Below are positions 45,914-55,155 of a stretch of DNA of 64,000 bases, piece after piece (positions within the stretch are counted from its first letter, which is position 1; every line of letters starts with the position of its first letter). A model generated the notes under the pieces. It was not told the DNA's origin. It saw only the letters and a program-made list of their open reading frames with translations, and searched no databases. The position numbers were made by a program, and so were the translations under genes. Source of the DNA: Halovibrio salipaludis (GTDB taxonomy: Bacteria > Pseudomonadota > Gammaproteobacteria > Pseudomonadales > Oleiphilaceae); assembly GCF_002286965.1 (NCBI RefSeq), contig NZ_NSKD01000001.1, positions 372,001 through 436,000 on the forward strand, written 5' to 3'.

Positions 45914-46439
45914 GGACGGACTCGAACACCTCTTCGTGCAGAATGCGGTCCTCCTCACTGAACAGTACCCAGCGGAGACGGCGCACGGATTGCAGGCTGC
46001 CCGAGCGGGCCAGAATCGTGCGCGACGCCACTTCCGCAGCCTGTTCCATGGGAAAGCCAAAAGCCCCCGTGGAAATCGCCGGGAAGGCAACGGACTCCAG
46101 CCCGGCATCCTCGGCCAGCTCAAGGGCCCGCTGATAGCAGCTGGCCAGCAGTGTTGAGGCGGGTTCGTCCACTCCGAAAACCGGGCCCAGGCAATGGATG
46201 ATATACCGGTTGGGCAGGTTCGGGGCGGATGTCATCACGGCCTCGCCCGGATTGATGGGTGCCAGGGGACGGGTCTCCTCCTCCAGCTCCGACCCCGCCG
46301 CCCGGTGGATGGCGCCGGCAACGCCTCCGCCCATGCGGAGTTCCGCATTGGCCGCGTTCACGATCGCATCCATATCCGACTGATCGGTGATGTCGCCCTG
46401 AACCACTTCCACCTCAATACCGTTCGCCTGGAATCCCAT
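45903..46439 (-). CDS. Macrodomain O-acetyl-ADP-ribose deacetylase
   Basis: 178-residue single macrodomain. The ADP-ribose loop is complete: DAIVNAANAELRMGGGVAGAIHRAAG, then RYIIHCLGPVFGVDEP and the diphosphate loop AFPAISTGAFGFP. It hydrolyses O-acetyl-ADP-ribose, the product of sirtuins, or removes ADP-ribose from proteins. A sirtuin is encoded 26 kb away, but no direct partner adjoins. Confidence 0.9.
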   Translation of the reverse strand: MGFQANGIEVEVVQGDITDQSDMDAIVNAANAELRMGGGVAGAIHRAAGSELEEETRPLAPINPGEAVMTSAPNLPNRYIIHCLGPVFGVDEPASTLLASCYQRALELAEDAGLESVAFPAISTGAFGFPMEQAAEVASRTILARSGSLQSVRRLRWVLFSEEDRILHEEVFESVLNA

Positions 46440-46613
46440 CGGGTCTAACCTCTTTCAATCCACTATCGTTTCATTATTGGAGCGGTCTGCCGGGTGCGTA
46501 AAGAGCTGCCGGCCAGGATGAACCAGCGCGCCATCGCGCACCTCCGGAGGATTCACTGAAAGAAAACGTCTTCTGGGTTATCCTGCGGCTTTCCCCGACA
46601 GCATTCAACGCCC

Positions 46614-47273
46614 ATGGAACCGCAACACGCTTTCAGTGACGACGAGCGCCAGGCGCTCTACCGATGCATTGCCGAACGCCGCGACATGCGCCATTTCCTG
46701 CCGGACCCGGTGCCGGAAGCGGTGCTGATGCGACTGCTCCAGGCTGCCCACAAGGCGCCCAGTGTTGGGCTCATGCAGCCGTGGCACTTCATCCGGGTTA
46801 CCGACACGGACCTGCGCGAACGCATCCACCAGCTGGTGGATACGGAAAGGGCGCGCACGGCGGAAGCCCTGGGTGAGCGCGGCAACGAGTTCATGAAACT
46901 GAAAGTGGAAGGCATCCGCGACTGCGGTGAGCTGCTGGTGGTCACACTGCGTGATGGCCGCGAAAGGCACATCTTCGGCCGCCGCACGCTGCCGGAGATG
47001 GACCTGGCCTCCGCCTCCTGCGCCATCCAGAACCTGTGGCTGGCCGCCCGTGCCGAGGGCCTGGGCATGGGCTGGGTATCGCTGTTCGATCCCAGGGCGC
47101 TGGCCGAACTCCTGTCCATTCCGGAGGAGGGGCATCCCATGGCCATCCTCTGCCTCGGGCATGTCGAAGCCTTCTATGAACGCCCGATGCTGGAAATCGA
47201 GGGCTGGACCGAGGGGCTCTCCCTGGACCATTTCCTGTCCGAGAACCATTACCGCACGGAGGAGGACTCATGA
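46614..47273 (+). CDS. bluB: 5,6-dimethylbenzimidazole synthase
   Basis: 219 residues, flavin-destructase of the nitroreductase fold that splits FMNH2 to make the lower ligand of vitamin B12. BluB signatures: AERRDMRHFLPDPV, APSVGLMQPWHFIRV, IFGRRTLPEMDLAS and GLGMGWVSLFDP. It overlaps the dehalogenase gene by 4 nt. No other cobalamin gene is in the window apart from a CobW-type GTPase of uncertain metal. Confidence 0.88.
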   Translation: MEPQHAFSDDERQALYRCIAERRDMRHFLPDPVPEAVLMRLLQAAHKAPSVGLMQPWHFIRVTDTDLRERIHQLVDTERARTAEALGERGNEFMKLKVEGIRDCGELLVVTLRDGRERHIFGRRTLPEMDLASASCAIQNLWLAARAEGLGMGWVSLFDPRALAELLSIPEEGHPMAILCLGHVEAFYERPMLEIEGWTEGLSLDHFLSENHYRTEEDS

Positions 47274-48169
47274 GCAGGGACATACTGCGTACTCCGGAAT
47301 CCCGCTTCGAGCGCCTGCTCGATTACCCGTTCGAACCCCATTACCGGGACGTGGACGGACTGCGGATGCACTACCTCGACGAGGGCCCAGCGGATGCAGA
47401 CCCGGTACTCATGCTTCACGGGGAACCCAGCTGGTCCTACCTGTACCGGCACATGATCCCGGTCTGCGCTGCCGCCGGGCACCGCGTCATCGCCCCGGAT
47501 CTGATCGGTTTCGGTAAATCCGACAAACCCGCCCGCATCGGGGACTACAGCTACCAGTCCCACATGGACTGGCTGGGCGGGCTGATCGAACAGCTGGATC
47601 TCAACCGGATCACCCTGGTCTGCCAGGACTGGGGCTCGCTGCTGGGGCTTCGGTACGCCGCCGAGAACCCGGAACGCTTCCGCGCCATTGTGGTGGGTAA
47701 CGGCATGCTGCCGACCGGTGACCAGGCCATGCCCAGGGCGTTCCAGCTCTGGAAGACCTTCGCGCTCTATTCACCGGTGTTCCCGCCGGCGCGCATCGTG
47801 GATGTGGGCAGCTTCCGGCGGCTCAGCCGTGACGAACGCCGGGCCTACGAGGCGCCGTTCCCCTCGCGTCACTACAAGGCGGGGGCCCGCGCCTTCCCGG
47901 CCCTGGTGCCGGCATCGCCCAACGATCCGGCTACGGAAGCCAACCGCCGGGCCTGGGAGGTTCTCAGCCAGTGGGACAACCCCTTCCTCACCACCTTCAG
48001 CAACGGTGACCCTATTACGAAAGGCGGCGACCGCTACATGCAGGAGCGCATTCCCGGCGCCCAGGGGCAGCCCCATGTCACCCTCAAGGGCGGGCACTTC
48101 CTGCAGGAGGACTCACCCGTTCCCTTCGCGCGGGCCATCAACGACCTGCTCGCGCGCATGGACGGCTAA
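47270..48169 (+). CDS. Haloalkane dehalogenase (subfamily I-like)
   Basis: 299-residue alpha/beta hydrolase. Oxyanion segment LHGEPSWSYLYR (H50-R60), nucleophile Asp in VCQDWGSLLGLR (D120, with W121 as halide ligand), a second acid in SNGDPITKGG and the catalytic histidine in KGGHFLQED. The pattern is that of haloalkane dehalogenases, which release halide and alcohol; an epoxide hydrolase is the alternative. It is coupled to bluB by a 4-nt overlap, an odd partner. Confidence 0.85.
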   Translation: MSRDILRTPESRFERLLDYPFEPHYRDVDGLRMHYLDEGPADADPVLMLHGEPSWSYLYRHMIPVCAAAGHRVIAPDLIGFGKSDKPARIGDYSYQSHMDWLGGLIEQLDLNRITLVCQDWGSLLGLRYAAENPERFRAIVVGNGMLPTGDQAMPRAFQLWKTFALYSPVFPPARIVDVGSFRRLSRDERRAYEAPFPSRHYKAGARAFPALVPASPNDPATEANRRAWEVLSQWDNPFLTTFSNGDPITKGGDRYMQERIPGAQGQPHVTLKGGHFLQEDSPVPFARAINDLLARMDG

Positions 48170-48612
48170 CCCTGGGTCAGGGCCACGAACTCACCGGTGA
48201 GGTGGCCCGCCGGCTCGCCGGCGAAGGTCAGGATCGATTCCACACGGATCCGAGCCCGGCCCCGGCGTTCCAGGGTCTTACGGAAACGCTCCCAGCGCTC
48301 CGGGTCCGCCAGCCGTGCCTCGGCGGTGAAGGCGCCGTGGATGGGCCTTTCATAGTCCATGGCGTTGCGCTGGATCACCAGCTGCGCTTCCAGGCCCGCG
48401 TCGCGCACCCGCAGGTGCAGCAGTGACCAGGCGGACAGGATGGCCACGGCCGAGGCGCTGCCCCCGAAGACCGTGGCGCGGTGGTTGATATTCGGCTCCA
48501 GGGGCGCTTCAACCCGGACCGACTCCGGCGAGGCGGCGTTTACGGACACGCCCATGGCTTCGGAAATGGGGATATGCTTGTGCAGGTACTGCTGCAATTC
48601 GGATGGGGACAT
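48166..48612 (-). CDS. YiiD C-terminal-type thioesterase
   Basis: 148 residues, hotdog fold. HKHIPISEAMGVSV, the NINHRATVFGGSASAVAILSAWSLLHLRV helix and the terminal LTFAGEPAGHLTGEFVAL match the thioesterase domain found at the C-terminus of YiiD. It ends 4 bp into the convergent dehalogenase. The acyl substrate is unknown. Confidence 0.82.
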   Translation of the reverse strand: MSPSELQQYLHKHIPISEAMGVSVNAASPESVRVEAPLEPNINHRATVFGGSASAVAILSAWSLLHLRVRDAGLEAQLVIQRNAMDYERPIHGAFTAEARLADPERWERFRKTLERRGRARIRVESILTFAGEPAGHLTGEFVALTQG

Positions 48613-48722
48613 GGGTCACTCCAGCATGCCAGTCATAGCGTCAACCTGAACCGCAAGGATACCGCTCCACGCAGGTCACAGGAATGGGGGGAATCCGGGG
48701 GTCAGGGAAGCCCCAAGGCGCA

Positions 48723-49157
48723 TCATGCACCGAGCCGCTCGATGGCCTCCCTCAGCGGCCCCGGAATGGGCGTGGGTTCATCCGTGGCGCGGTTGACGAA
48801 CACGTGCACAAACCGCCCCTGGGCCAGGGGGCGACCATCATGGCCGCCGAAGACACCAATGCCCCAGGTCACGGAACTGTTGCCCAGCCGCTCCACGCGC
48901 AGGCCCACCTCCACCGGCTCGGGGTAGGCCACCGAGCGGTAATACTCACAACCGGAACTCACCACATACGCGATCACGGGTCCGTTGTAGATGTCCAGGC
49001 CGCCATCCTCGATGAGGAACCGGTTCACCGCTGTATCAAACCACGCGTAATAGGTCACGTTGTTCACGTGCCCGTAGAGGTCATTGTCGTGCCAGCGGGT
49101 GGTGATCGTCTGGAAAGCATCGAAGGCACCGCGTGGCAGCGGCTCGTCTCCGGCCAT
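48723..49157 (-). CDS. 4-hydroxybenzoyl-CoA thioesterase-like acyl-CoA thioesterase
   Basis: 144-residue hotdog protein. The catalytic motif TRWHDNDLYGHVNNVTYYAWFDTA carries the family's aspartate; a long hydrophobic helix follows. It is coupled to the Fe-ADH gene by a one-base overlap (TGATG). It likely hydrolyses a short acyl-CoA linked to alcohol or aldehyde metabolism. Confidence 0.87.
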   Translation of the reverse strand: MAGDEPLPRGAFDAFQTITTRWHDNDLYGHVNNVTYYAWFDTAVNRFLIEDGGLDIYNGPVIAYVVSSGCEYYRSVAYPEPVEVGLRVERLGNSSVTWGIGVFGGHDGRPLAQGRFVHVFVNRATDEPTPIPGPLREAIERLGA

Positions 49158-50293
49158 CAGAAGGCCTCCCGGTAGATCGCCAGGGCGTCCGCCTCGGTCA
49201 CCTCACGCGGGTTGTTCACCAGCAGCCGCTGCTGCTTCATGGCATCGGCGGCCAGGGTCGGCAGGAAATCCTCGCTGATGCTCATCTCGCGCAGTGTGCG
49301 CGGCAGCTCCACCGCCTCGATCAACGCGGTCATGCGACTGACCAGGTCCCCGTCACCGCCATTACGCACCAGTGGTGCCAGCTCCTCATACAGCGCGCCC
49401 GCCACGGGCTGGTTGAAACGCAGCACCTGGGGCAGGACCAGGGAGTTGCTGAGACCATGGGGAATGTGGAAGTGGCCCCCGAGCGGGTAGGCCAGTGCAT
49501 GCACGGCGGCCACCGGCGCATTGGCAAACGCCTGGCCGGCCTGCATGGCGCCCAGCAGCATGCCTGCCCGGGCGTCACGGTTTTCGCCGTTGTGCACGGC
49601 TTCCACGATGTTGCCGGAAAGCTGCGCCAGCGCTTCCCGCGCCAGGGCATCCGAGACCGGGTTCCTGCGATGGGCGCTGGTGTAGGCCTCGATGGCGTGC
49701 ACCATGGCGTCGATGCCCGTGGCGGCCGTCACATGCGGCGGCAGCCCCAGCGTCAGGTCCGGATCCAGCAATGCCAGGTCGGGCAGCAGCAGAGGCGATA
49801 CAATGCCGGACTTGGTGGTTTCGCCCGTGGTGATGATGGCGATGGGCGTCACCTCAGAACCGGTGCCCGCCGTGGTGGGCACCTGGATCAGGGGCAGGCG
49901 GCGGCCGCTGGCCATACCCACGCCATAGAGCTGTTCAAGCGACTGGTCGCAACCGTCGGAGGCCAGCAGTGCCACCACCTTGGCCACGTCCATGGAACTG
50001 CCGCCACCAAAGCCCACCACCAGGTCCGCGCCGCAGTCACGGGCGCGCTCAGCGGCCGCCCGCACGGTGGTGTCCGGCGGGTCCGCTTCCACCCCGCTGA
50101 ACCAGTCCACCGCCAGCCCCTCGTCGACAAGGCCGGCCTGCGCCTCATTCAGAAGCCCCGCCTTGATGATGCCGGGGTCCGTCACGATGAACACCGAGCG
50201 GGCCCCACGCTCACGACAGTACGCGGCAAGGCTGGCGGCGCCCCCGCTCGCCATGGCGATCGAGGGCGTGGTGTTGAAGGTGAAGTCACGCAT
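49157..50293 (-). CDS. Iron-containing alcohol dehydrogenase
   Basis: 378 residues. NAD motif GFGGGSSMDVAKVVALL, PTTAGTGSEVTPIAII and the metal-site histidines in GIDAMVHAIEAYTS, HALAYPLGGHFHIPHGLSNS are those of group III Fe-ADHs. It oxidises or reduces an alcohol/aldehyde pair; the substrate is unknown. It lies between the thioesterase and PEBP genes with one-base overlaps on both sides. Confidence 0.92.
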   Translation of the reverse strand: MRDFTFNTTPSIAMASGGAASLAAYCRERGARSVFIVTDPGIIKAGLLNEAQAGLVDEGLAVDWFSGVEADPPDTTVRAAAERARDCGADLVVGFGGGSSMDVAKVVALLASDGCDQSLEQLYGVGMASGRRLPLIQVPTTAGTGSEVTPIAIITTGETTKSGIVSPLLLPDLALLDPDLTLGLPPHVTAATGIDAMVHAIEAYTSAHRRNPVSDALAREALAQLSGNIVEAVHNGENRDARAGMLLGAMQAGQAFANAPVAAVHALAYPLGGHFHIPHGLSNSLVLPQVLRFNQPVAGALYEELAPLVRNGGDGDLVSRMTALIEAVELPRTLREMSISEDFLPTLAADAMKQQRLLVNNPREVTEADALAIYREAF

Positions 50294-50916
50294 CAGCGCA
50301 GGTCCGGATTCAGGGTGTAGGTGGCCGTTACCGATGCCTGATCCAGAACATGCCCCTCCATCGCCTTCTCCACATCGGGACCGCGGAACTCATCCCCCAG
50401 GTCCAGGTGCTCCACATCAAGCGCGAAAACGGTGAAGATATAGCGGTGCACGATCTCGTCGTTCCAGGGCGGGCAGGGCCCGTCATAGCCGGCATAGGTG
50501 CCAGCCAGCTCCGGGTCGCCGGCCAGGAAGTCCGTGTAATCATTGATGCCACGCTTACCCAGGGCATCCTTCGAAGGGGATTTGCCCTTGGGGACCACCC
50601 CGTTGGACTCCTTGCCTTCCTCGATGCGGGCCACCGTCGCCGGTACATCCACGAGCAGCCAGTGGTAGAAATCCACGCGCGGGATCTTCTTTGAAACGGT
50701 CTTGCCTTCCTGGTTCACATCGCCGGCCTCACTGGGCACATCCGGATCCTTGATCATGACCACGAAACTGCGTGTGCCCTCGGGCACCCCCGACCAGGTG
50801 ACCTCGGGGTTGAGATTGCGCCCCAGGGCCATGTGATTATCCGGGTCATACACGCCGAACGCGAAGTGCTCCGGAACGGGCTGGCCCTCGTTGATGTCCT
50901 TGACTTGGATGTCCAT
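50293..50916 (-). CDS. YbhB/YbcL family PEBP protein
   Basis: 207 residues, phosphatidylethanolamine-binding fold: NPEVTWSGVPEGTRSFVVMIKDPDVP and FYHWLLVDVPA, then YDGPCPPWNDEIVHRYIFTVFALD carry the ligand-site residues. The ATG at 50916 is preferred: an AGGAGGT lies 6 nt upstream, too close for the GTG at 50922. Bacterial members have unclear function. First gene of a three-gene unit. Confidence 0.88.
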   Translation of the reverse strand: MDIQVKDINEGQPVPEHFAFGVYDPDNHMALGRNLNPEVTWSGVPEGTRSFVVMIKDPDVPSEAGDVNQEGKTVSKKIPRVDFYHWLLVDVPATVARIEEGKESNGVVPKGKSPSKDALGKRGINDYTDFLAGDPELAGTYAGYDGPCPPWNDEIVHRYIFTVFALDVEHLDLGDEFRGPDVEKAMEGHVLDQASVTATYTLNPDLR

Positions 50917-51089
50917 GCACACCTCCTCTGACGGGATGGATTACTGATGCCATTGAGCCTTGCCTGGCCCCGCCAGTGCAACCCCCACCATGGTCGTAAC
51001 GCGCTCACCGGCGCATACGGCGCAGTGCAAACGCCGTCGTGTGCACTACACTCCATGGCAGTCAGCAGTTCCCGCGAAAGATACCCATA

Positions 51090-52196
51090 ATGGCCGAAGC
51101 TCCGCTCCCAACAGCGCCGGATCCCGCCTCGGAATCCACCGAAACCCGTTCCGACATCGTGCATCTGGTGCGGATACTGTCTGTGGCCGCGGCCCTGGCC
51201 CTGTTCTTCTTCGCCTGGCGCAATGCCTACGTGACCGCTGACCCACCGTGGTTCGGGACCGTGATGGCCGCCTTCGGCGGAATCCTGGTCGCCAACCTTC
51301 TACTGCATCTGCTGACCGGGAACCTGGCCCAGCTGCGCTGGGGCTTCATCGCTACCATCACGGCCGTCCTCATCTTTGTGGCCCTCTCTGGCGTGGAGCA
51401 GGGCAGCGGCGTCATGTGGCTCTATGTCTATCCGCCCGTGGTGTTCTACATCTCAAGCCCACGATTCGGCGTGATCAGCTGCGTGGCGGGCTGGCTGACG
51501 CTGGTGGTGGCGTTGACACCACTCGGGCGCCTTCTTTTCAGTGTGGCCGAGTACCCGTTGCCCTTCCGGCTCGTCCTGGCCACCTCCCTCGCTTTTGTAA
51601 TGGTGTTCAGCTACCTTCTGGACCGGGCCCGGCGCCAGCATGCCGAACGCCTGCGCCAGATGGCCGAGATCTTCGAACACGCCGCCACCCATGATGCCCT
51701 GACCAATCTTGCCAACCGGCGGGAGGGCACGGACCGGCTGGCCCGGGAATTCGCGCGCTTTCAGCGCAGCGGCACCCCGTTCAGCGTCATCCTCGTGGAC
51801 ATTGACCATTTCAAGACCATCAACGACACCCTGGGCCACGACGTCGGGGATCAGGTGATCCAGGCCATCGCCATGCGGCTCACTTCGGGCTGCCGGAAAA
51901 TGGATTCGGTGATCCGCTGGGGCGGCGAGGAATTCCTGGTCATCCTGCCCGGTACCACGGAATCCGACGCCATCAGCACCGGCCAGCGCATCCGGCAGCG
52001 GATCATCGAGCAACCGGTGACCGCGGACGGACGCCCGCTCGAGGTGACCTGCAGCTTCGGGATCGCGGAGATAGGCCCAGCCGATGCCATCCAGACCCTG
52101 CTCCAACGTGCGGATGAACGCCTCTATCACGCCAAGACCACGGGCAGGAACCGGATCATCAGCCGGCGTTTCGGGCAGGGATCAGATGGCCGCTGA
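51090..52196 (+). CDS. Membrane-bound diguanylate cyclase
   Basis: 368 residues. Six hydrophobic helices (about 30-185) form a sensor of unknown ligand; a GGDEF domain follows with active site WGGEEF and an intact inhibitory I-site (RKMD, five residues before GGEEF). It should make c-di-GMP and be feedback-inhibited. The start at 51090 is the first ATG with a plausible N-terminus; the ribosome site is weak. It stands 33 bp before motA on the same strand, so its signal may act on the adjacent stator. Confidence 0.9.
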   Translation: MAEAPLPTAPDPASESTETRSDIVHLVRILSVAAALALFFFAWRNAYVTADPPWFGTVMAAFGGILVANLLLHLLTGNLAQLRWGFIATITAVLIFVALSGVEQGSGVMWLYVYPPVVFYISSPRFGVISCVAGWLTLVVALTPLGRLLFSVAEYPLPFRLVLATSLAFVMVFSYLLDRARRQHAERLRQMAEIFEHAATHDALTNLANRREGTDRLAREFARFQRSGTPFSVILVDIDHFKTINDTLGHDVGDQVIQAIAMRLTSGCRKMDSVIRWGGEEFLVILPGTTESDAISTGQRIRQRIIEQPVTADGRPLEVTCSFGIAEIGPADAIQTLLQRADERLYHAKTTGRNRIISRRFGQGSDGR

Positions 52197-52229
52197 CCAC
52201 ATGCACACGGAATCAAACAGGGACCAGCC

Positions 52230-53087
52230 ATGAACCCCTCCACTCTCATCGGCATTCTGGGCGGGCTCGGCCTTTTCGCCACCATTTTCCTGAATGCCGT
52301 CTCCGACCCTTCCCTGTTCATCAACCTGCCGGGGCTGGGCATCGTGATTGGCGGCACGCTGGCCGCAACCTTCATCAGCTACCCCATCCGCGAAGTGCTG
52401 AGCATCTTCCGGCTCATCGGCACGGTCCTGCGCAACGAACGCCTGTACACGGAGGACGACATCGAGGAACTGATGCGCATCACCCGGCTCTTCCAGACCG
52501 GTCAGATGCCGGCCGTGGAAAAGGAGCTCCAGAACGTGAACAACCCCTTCCTGCGGACCGGCATCCAACTGGCGGTGGATCTGACCCCGGAAGAGGACGT
52601 CCTCGACCTGATGCAATGGCGGATCGCACGGCTCCGGGCCAAGGAGCATGCGGAAGCGCAGCTGTTCCGCGTCATGGCGGGTTTCGCGCCCGCCTTCGGG
52701 ATGATCGGCACACTGGTGGGGCTGATCAACATGATGTTCCAGCTGGGCAGTGGCGATATGGAGCTGATCGGCCAGAGCCTGGCCGTGGCGCTGATGACCA
52801 CGTTCTACGGCATCCTGCTGGCCAACCTGGTGCTCAAGCCGATCGCGGTGAAGCTTGAGCGGCGCACCGAACAGCGCATGATCGTGATGCACATGGTCAT
52901 GCAGGGGGTCTCCATGATGTTCCGCAAGCGCCGCCCGACCCTGATGCGCGAAACCCTGAACTCCTTTGTGGCGGACCACCTTAACGAGATCCGTGACGGA
53001 AACGGGAGTCCGTCGCACCAGAGCCTGTTCTCGAAACTGAAAGACCGCCTCCGGAAACATGATGACGACGGGGATCCGGACGCATGA
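52230..53087 (+). CDS. motA: Flagellar stator subunit MotA/PomA
   Basis: 285 residues, four membrane helices. Pore helices are FRVMAGFAPAFGMIGTLVGLINMMF (about residues 148-172) and ALMTTFYGILLANLVLKPIA, with a long cytoplasmic loop between helices 2 and 3, as in MotA/PomA. It partners the MotB-like protein encoded next with a 4-nt overlap. The C-terminal cytoplasmic tail is charged. No other flagellar gene is in the window. Confidence 0.92.
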   Translation: MNPSTLIGILGGLGLFATIFLNAVSDPSLFINLPGLGIVIGGTLAATFISYPIREVLSIFRLIGTVLRNERLYTEDDIEELMRITRLFQTGQMPAVEKELQNVNNPFLRTGIQLAVDLTPEEDVLDLMQWRIARLRAKEHAEAQLFRVMAGFAPAFGMIGTLVGLINMMFQLGSGDMELIGQSLAVALMTTFYGILLANLVLKPIAVKLERRTEQRMIVMHMVMQGVSMMFRKRRPTLMRETLNSFVADHLNEIRDGNGSPSHQSLFSKLKDRLRKHDDDGDPDA

Positions 53088-53728
53088 GCGAAGAGACCAC
53101 GCCACCCCGGACACCGCCCCACCAGACTATCGAGCTCAGGGACAGCACGGAGGAAGAGAGCTGGCTGCTGGTCTATCTGGACGTCATGACACTGCTGGTG
53201 GTCATGTTCGTGGTCATGCTCACCTTTGCCGGTGACGGCGATCCCGAGACCGCGGCTGATACCACGGAACCGGCACCCGAGGCGCAGGGGCCCTCTCCCC
53301 ACCCGGCGGACTGGCCCGAGGGCAGCCTGGGCGACGACATCGAGACCAGCCGCAGCGACGAAGGGCTCCGCCTGCGCATCAGCAGCGGCCTGCTGTTTGA
53401 GTCAGGCCAGGCCGAGCTCTCACACAAGGGGCTCGATACACTGGCGGAGCTGGTGCCGACACTGGAGCAGTCCTCCCATCCCATTGTGGTCACGGGCCAC
53501 ACGGACGATGTACCGATCACTACGGATCGTTACCCCTCCAACTGGGAACTGTCGTCGGCACGGGCGGCGCAGGTTGTGCGTTTCTTCCAGAAAGAGGGGA
53601 TCAGTCCGGAACGCATGACGGCCGTGGGCAAGGCCCACACTGAACCCAGGGCCAGCAATGGGAGCGCCGAGGGCCGGGCACGCAACCGCCGGGTGGAGCT
53701 GCTCCTGAGGCTGTCATCCACCGACTAG
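53084..53728 (+). CDS. motB: Flagellar stator subunit MotB/OmpA-like
   Basis: 214 residues, short for MotB. One membrane helix (LLVYLDVMTLLVVMFVVML) carries the essential ion-binding aspartate in YLDVMT. A Pro/Glu linker and a C-terminal OmpA domain (VVTGHTDDVPITTDRYPSNWELSSARA, read in parts; GRARNRRVELLL) bind peptidoglycan. Whether it uses H+ or Na+ cannot be read. Its end overlaps the convergent CobW gene by 15 bp. Confidence 0.9.
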   Translation: MSEETTPPRTPPHQTIELRDSTEEESWLLVYLDVMTLLVVMFVVMLTFAGDGDPETAADTTEPAPEAQGPSPHPADWPEGSLGDDIETSRSDEGLRLRISSGLLFESGQAELSHKGLDTLAELVPTLEQSSHPIVVTGHTDDVPITTDRYPSNWELSSARAAQVVRFFQKEGISPERMTAVGKAHTEPRASNGSAEGRARNRRVELLLRLSSTD

Positions 53729-54691
53729 AGCCGCACTCAGGCGCTGATCCAGGTCCTCCGCGTCCAGGGGCTCATCGGCGATGATCTCCAGCCGGTTCTC
53801 CCGGGCGGGATCAACGCCCGCCTCGCTCAGGGAGTCGCCAGCCCTGTTGAGCGCCACCCAGCCCTGATCCGTGCGCATGACACCCTTGATGCGGCGCCAG
53901 TCGCCGCCGTGGCAGAAGGCGGCAAGCGGCTGGTAATCAAAACAGTAATCCGGACTGATCCGCCAGCCACAGCTGTAATGGCCGTCACCACTGTTGCGGT
54001 ACTGCTGCCAGGGCTGCGCGGACAGTGGCGGCGTCTCGGCGGGCACGGCGTCGTGATGGTGATCGTGGGCATGCGGCTCCCCCGCCTGGCGGTCGCTGTG
54101 GGGACGGGTCAGCCAATCCAGCTCCAGTCGGCCATGGGAGGTTTCCGCCACCAGCGCCTTGGGCGGCTCGAACCCGGCAGCCCATTCATGGAAACGGGCC
54201 CGATCCGCGTCGCTGCACAGGTCGGTCTTGTTGGCCACCAGCACATCGGCGACCGCTGCCTGGTCCTGGAAGTGGACATTGCTGAGCACCCGCTCCTCGG
54301 CCAGGCGCCGCGGATCCACGAGACAGAGCACGGACGCCAGGTGGAGCACCCCCTGGTAACCGCTCCCGGTCAGGGTTTCGATCACCTGGCTCGGGTGCCC
54401 CAGGCCGGTGGGCTCGATCAGAAGCCGATCCGGTTTCTCGCGCCGGATCAGCTCGTTCAGGGCCACCTGCATGGGCAGACCGGCCACGCAACACATGCAG
54501 CCGCCAGGCACCTCGCGCACCGCGACCCCTCCGGATTCCATCAGGGCGCCGTCCACGCCCACTTCCCCGAACTCATTGACCAGAACGGCCCAGCGCTCGC
54601 CGTCAGGGCGCCGCTGCATCAGGTCCATGATGGCGGTGCTCTTGCCCACGCCCAGGAAACCCAGAATCAGGTGTGCGGGGATACTGCTCAT
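53714..54691 (-). CDS. COG0523 (CobW/YjiA-type) GTPase
   Basis: 325 residues. P-loop GFLGVGKSTAIMDL, the metal-binding CxCC motif in GGCMCCVAG, IEPTGLGHP and NKTDL are all canonical. A His-rich stretch (HAHDHHHD) near residue 207 precedes the CobW C-terminal domain. Such proteins deliver or insert metals (zinc, cobalt or others). No zinc uptake regulator or cobalamin cluster adjoins to fix the metal. It is coupled to the cupin and antiporter genes by 4-nt overlaps. Confidence 0.9.
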   Translation of the reverse strand: MSSIPAHLILGFLGVGKSTAIMDLMQRRPDGERWAVLVNEFGEVGVDGALMESGGVAVREVPGGCMCCVAGLPMQVALNELIRREKPDRLLIEPTGLGHPSQVIETLTGSGYQGVLHLASVLCLVDPRRLAEERVLSNVHFQDQAAVADVLVANKTDLCSDADRARFHEWAAGFEPPKALVAETSHGRLELDWLTRPHSDRQAGEPHAHDHHHDAVPAETPPLSAQPWQQYRNSGDGHYSCGWRISPDYCFDYQPLAAFCHGGDWRRIKGVMRTDQGWVALNRAGDSLSEAGVDPARENRLEIIADEPLDAEDLDQRLSAALVGG

Positions 54692-55155
54692 CGCGTCAGC
54701 CTGCGTATCAGTCGTTCATCCTCGGGAAACGCCGTCATCAGCGCCTCCGGCTCACCCCACTCGAAGTCCTCGAAGTCAAAGCCCGGGCTCACGGTACAGC
54801 TGACCAGCACATAGCTGGTCTCCGGCGCCGGTTCGGCGGCAAACCAGGTGTTGGGGTCAATGGTCAGTGTGAGTTCCGACTGGCTTCCGAGTTTATGGGT
54901 GGCGATGCCGCTGTCATCGGCACAGTGGACCAGCACCGGGCCGCCGGCATGCCAGTGCCACAGCTCATGGCTGCGCAGCCGGTGCCAGGCGCTGTACTGG
55001 CCCTTTTCCAGCAGGTAGTGGATGGCCGTCATGGTCGGGCGACTGCCATGCTCGGTGCGCACGTTGATCGGGCTGGCAAAGAAGCGCCGATACCAGCCGC
55101 CCTCCGGGTGGGGCGCCAGCCCCAGTTCCTGTTTCCAGTGTTCCGCGTCCATCAT
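54688..55155 (-). CDS. DUF985 cupin protein
   Basis: 155 residues. HPEGGWYRRFFAS, AIHYLLEKGQYSAWHRLRSHELWHWHAGGP and VSCTVSPGFDFEDFEW are signatures of the DUF985 (cupin 5) family. The repeated histidines could bind a metal, in keeping with the neighbouring COG0523 GTPase. Function unknown. 4-nt overlaps with both neighbours. Confidence 0.9.
   Translation of the reverse strand: MMDAEHWKQELGLAPHPEGGWYRRFFASPINVRTEHGSRPTMTAIHYLLEKGQYSAWHRLRSHELWHWHAGGPVLVHCADDSGIATHKLGSQSELTLTIDPNTWFAAEPAPETSYVLVSCTVSPGFDFEDFEWGEPEALMTAFPEDERLIRRLTR

Noticed and set aside
48613-48722. Small gene between the two thioesterases
   Set aside because: 110 bp with no open frame that has a ribosome site.
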